Origin: Granulicella sp.
GTDB lineage: Bacteria; Acidobacteriota; Terriglobia; Terriglobales; Acidobacteriaceae
Reading direction: 5' to 3'
Assembly: GCA_003133205.1 (NCBI GenBank)
Contig: PKWK01000266.1
Location: 1-24,670, forward strand
Length of the DNA: 24,670 nt
Shown here: one piece after another, positions 23,560-24,670 of the stretch
How positions within the stretch are numbered: the first letter of the stretch is position 1
Layout: each line of letters starts with the position of its first letter
The notes under the pieces: model-generated
Databases searched by the model: none
Told to the model about the DNA's origin: nothing
Seen by the model: only the letters and a program-made list of their open reading frames with translations
Translations under genes and position numbers: made by a program

Positions 23560-24670
23560 TCGCTCGCTACACTCGCCCTGCCATGGGCCGCATCTGGTCC
23601 GACGAAAATAAGTACCGCTGCTGGCTCACCGTCGAGACCGCCGCCTCGCAAGCCCTCGCCGGCTTCGGCCTCGTCCCGCAATCCGCCGCCGACATCATCC
23701 GCGATCGCGGCAACTTCACCGTCGCCCGCATCAACGAGATCGAGGCCGAAGTCCGCCACGACGTCATTGCCTTCACTACCACCGTCGCAGAGCACATCGC
23801 CGACCCCGAAGCCTCGCGCTGGCTCCACTACGGCCTCACCTCCACCGACGTCGTCGACACCGCCCAGTCGCTCCAACTCAAGGAAGCCTCCGCAATCATC
23901 CGTGCCGGCATCCTCGCGCTCGCCGAGACGCTGAAGAAGCGCGCCATCGAGTTCAAGCACACACCCATCATCGGCCGCACCCACGGTGTCCACGCCGAAC
24001 CCACCACTTTCGGCCTCAAACTCCTGCTCTGGTACTCCGAGATGCAGCGCAACCTCACCCGCTTCGACGCCGCCGCCGAAGACCTTCGCGTCGGCAAGCT
24101 CTCCGGAGCCGTCGGCACCTTCGGCCACCTCAAGCCAGAGCACGAAGAAGCGATTTGTAACGAATTAGGTCTCACACCCGTAGCCGTCGCAACTCAAGTC
24201 GTCCAGCGCGACCGCCACGCTGCCTATGTGGCTAGCCTCGCAATCCTCGTTTCTACTTTAGACAAGATCGCCACCGAAGTCCGCCACCTCCAGCGCACCG
24301 AGGTCCGCGAGGCCGAAGAGTTCTTCAGCGAAAAGCAGAAGGGCTCCTCCGCCATGCCGCACAAGCGCAACCCCATCACCTCCGAGCAAATCTCCGGCCT
24401 GGCCCGCGTCGTCCGCGCCAACGCGCAAACCGCCTTCGAGAACATCGCCCTCTGGCACGAGCGCGACATCTCCCACTCCTCCGCCGAGCGCGTCATCCTC
24501 CCCGACTCCACCATCCTCGCCGACTACCTGCTCGCCAAAACCGAGAACCTAATTGCCAAACTCCTCGTCTACCCCGCGCGCATGCTTAAGAACCTCGAAT
24601 CCACCGGCGGCCTCATCTTCTCCGGCCAACTCCTGCTCGACCTCGCCGAATCCGGCATGTCCCGCGAAGA
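23556..24670 (+). CDS. purB: Adenylosuccinate lyase (partial, runs off right edge)
   Basis: The frame opens at ATG 23556 ([20 protein letters not shown]), overlapping the glutaredoxin stop (ATGA), and stays open to the window end (371 codons). PurB cleaves SAICAR to AICAR and adenylosuccinate to AMP in purine synthesis. Fumarase/aspartase-superfamily landmarks are visible: the [14 protein letters not shown] block, the catalytic histidine region [16 protein letters not shown], and the signature [10 protein letters not shown] with the flexible-loop serines. The usual length is about 430 residues, so roughly 60 residues lie outside. It is probably co-transcribed with tadA and the glutaredoxin. 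Confidence 0.97.
   Translation, partial: MIARYTRPAMGRIWSDENKYRCWLTVETAASQALAGFGLVPQSAADIIRDRGNFTVARINEIEAEVRHDVIAFTTTVAEHIADPEASRWLHYGLTSTDVVDTAQSLQLKEASAIIRAGILALAETLKKRAIEFKHTPIIGRTHGVHAEPTTFGLKLLLWYSEMQRNLTRFDAAAEDLRVGKLSGAVGTFGHLKPEHEEAICNELGLTPVAVATQVVQRDRHAAYVASLAILVSTLDKIATEVRHLQRTEVREAEEFFSEKQKGSSAMPHKRNPITSEQISGLARVVRANAQTAFENIALWHERDISHSSAERVILPDSTILADYLLAKTENLIAKLLVYPARMLKNLESTGGLIFSGQLLLDLAESGMSRE

Overview
The window looks like chromosomal DNA of an acidobacterium (Acidobacteriota, probably class Terriglobia). This is inferred, not proven. The basis is moderately high G+C with strong G/C preference at third codon positions, an oversized Smc, an ECF sigma / membrane protein / short secretin-like operon, paired Crp/Fnr regulators and several conserved-looking but unnamed proteins. 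No rRNA, tRNA, CRISPR array or prophage was seen.

Left part (1-3755) is accessory and partly decayed. It has the 3' end of an unidentified gene, two unrelated Crp/Fnr-type regulators facing away from each other across a 350-base spacer with dyads, about 400 bases with no convincing gene, two small orphan ORFs, an IS1595-family transposase remnant lacking both ends, and a C6G7 palindrome.

3756-9639 holds a membrane ferritin/VIT1 fusion (MbfA-like) convergent with a minus-strand flavin reductase. Next comes a very large smc gene (TTG start, about 1314 residues) with an acidic insertion in its ATPase head. Its terminator hairpin and a candidate promoter are visible. The 450-base spacer upstream carries a perfect DnaA-box-like 9-mer and an ideal Shine-Dalgarno followed directly by ATG-TAA.

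10097-14289 is a plus-strand redox operon: a membrane-anchored tetraheme cytochrome c, a Tat-exported four-cluster ferredoxin and an NrfD-type quinol-interacting membrane subunit. No molybdopterin or other catalytic subunit is present. A large polytopic membrane protein follows.

14323-18075 contains an unrecognised minus-strand protein, a two-helix membrane protein, a SAM methyltransferase of the LCM/PPM type, an exported proline-rich protein, and accD (fatty-acid synthesis) on the minus strand.

18236-20573 is a three-gene operon: an ECF sigma factor, a single-pass membrane protein that is probably its anti-sigma partner, and an exported truncated secretin-like protein with an STN domain. 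This is the most distinctive intact system in the window. Then come an agmatine-deiminase-family enzyme, an Imm53-like immunity gene broken by a single-base frameshift, and a BrnT/BrnA toxin-antitoxin pair on the opposite strand. A 41-codon remnant of a secreted amidohydrolase overlaps tadA by four bases. The window ends with a glutaredoxin and the start of purB, which runs off the right edge. The last three genes form a tight housekeeping cluster.
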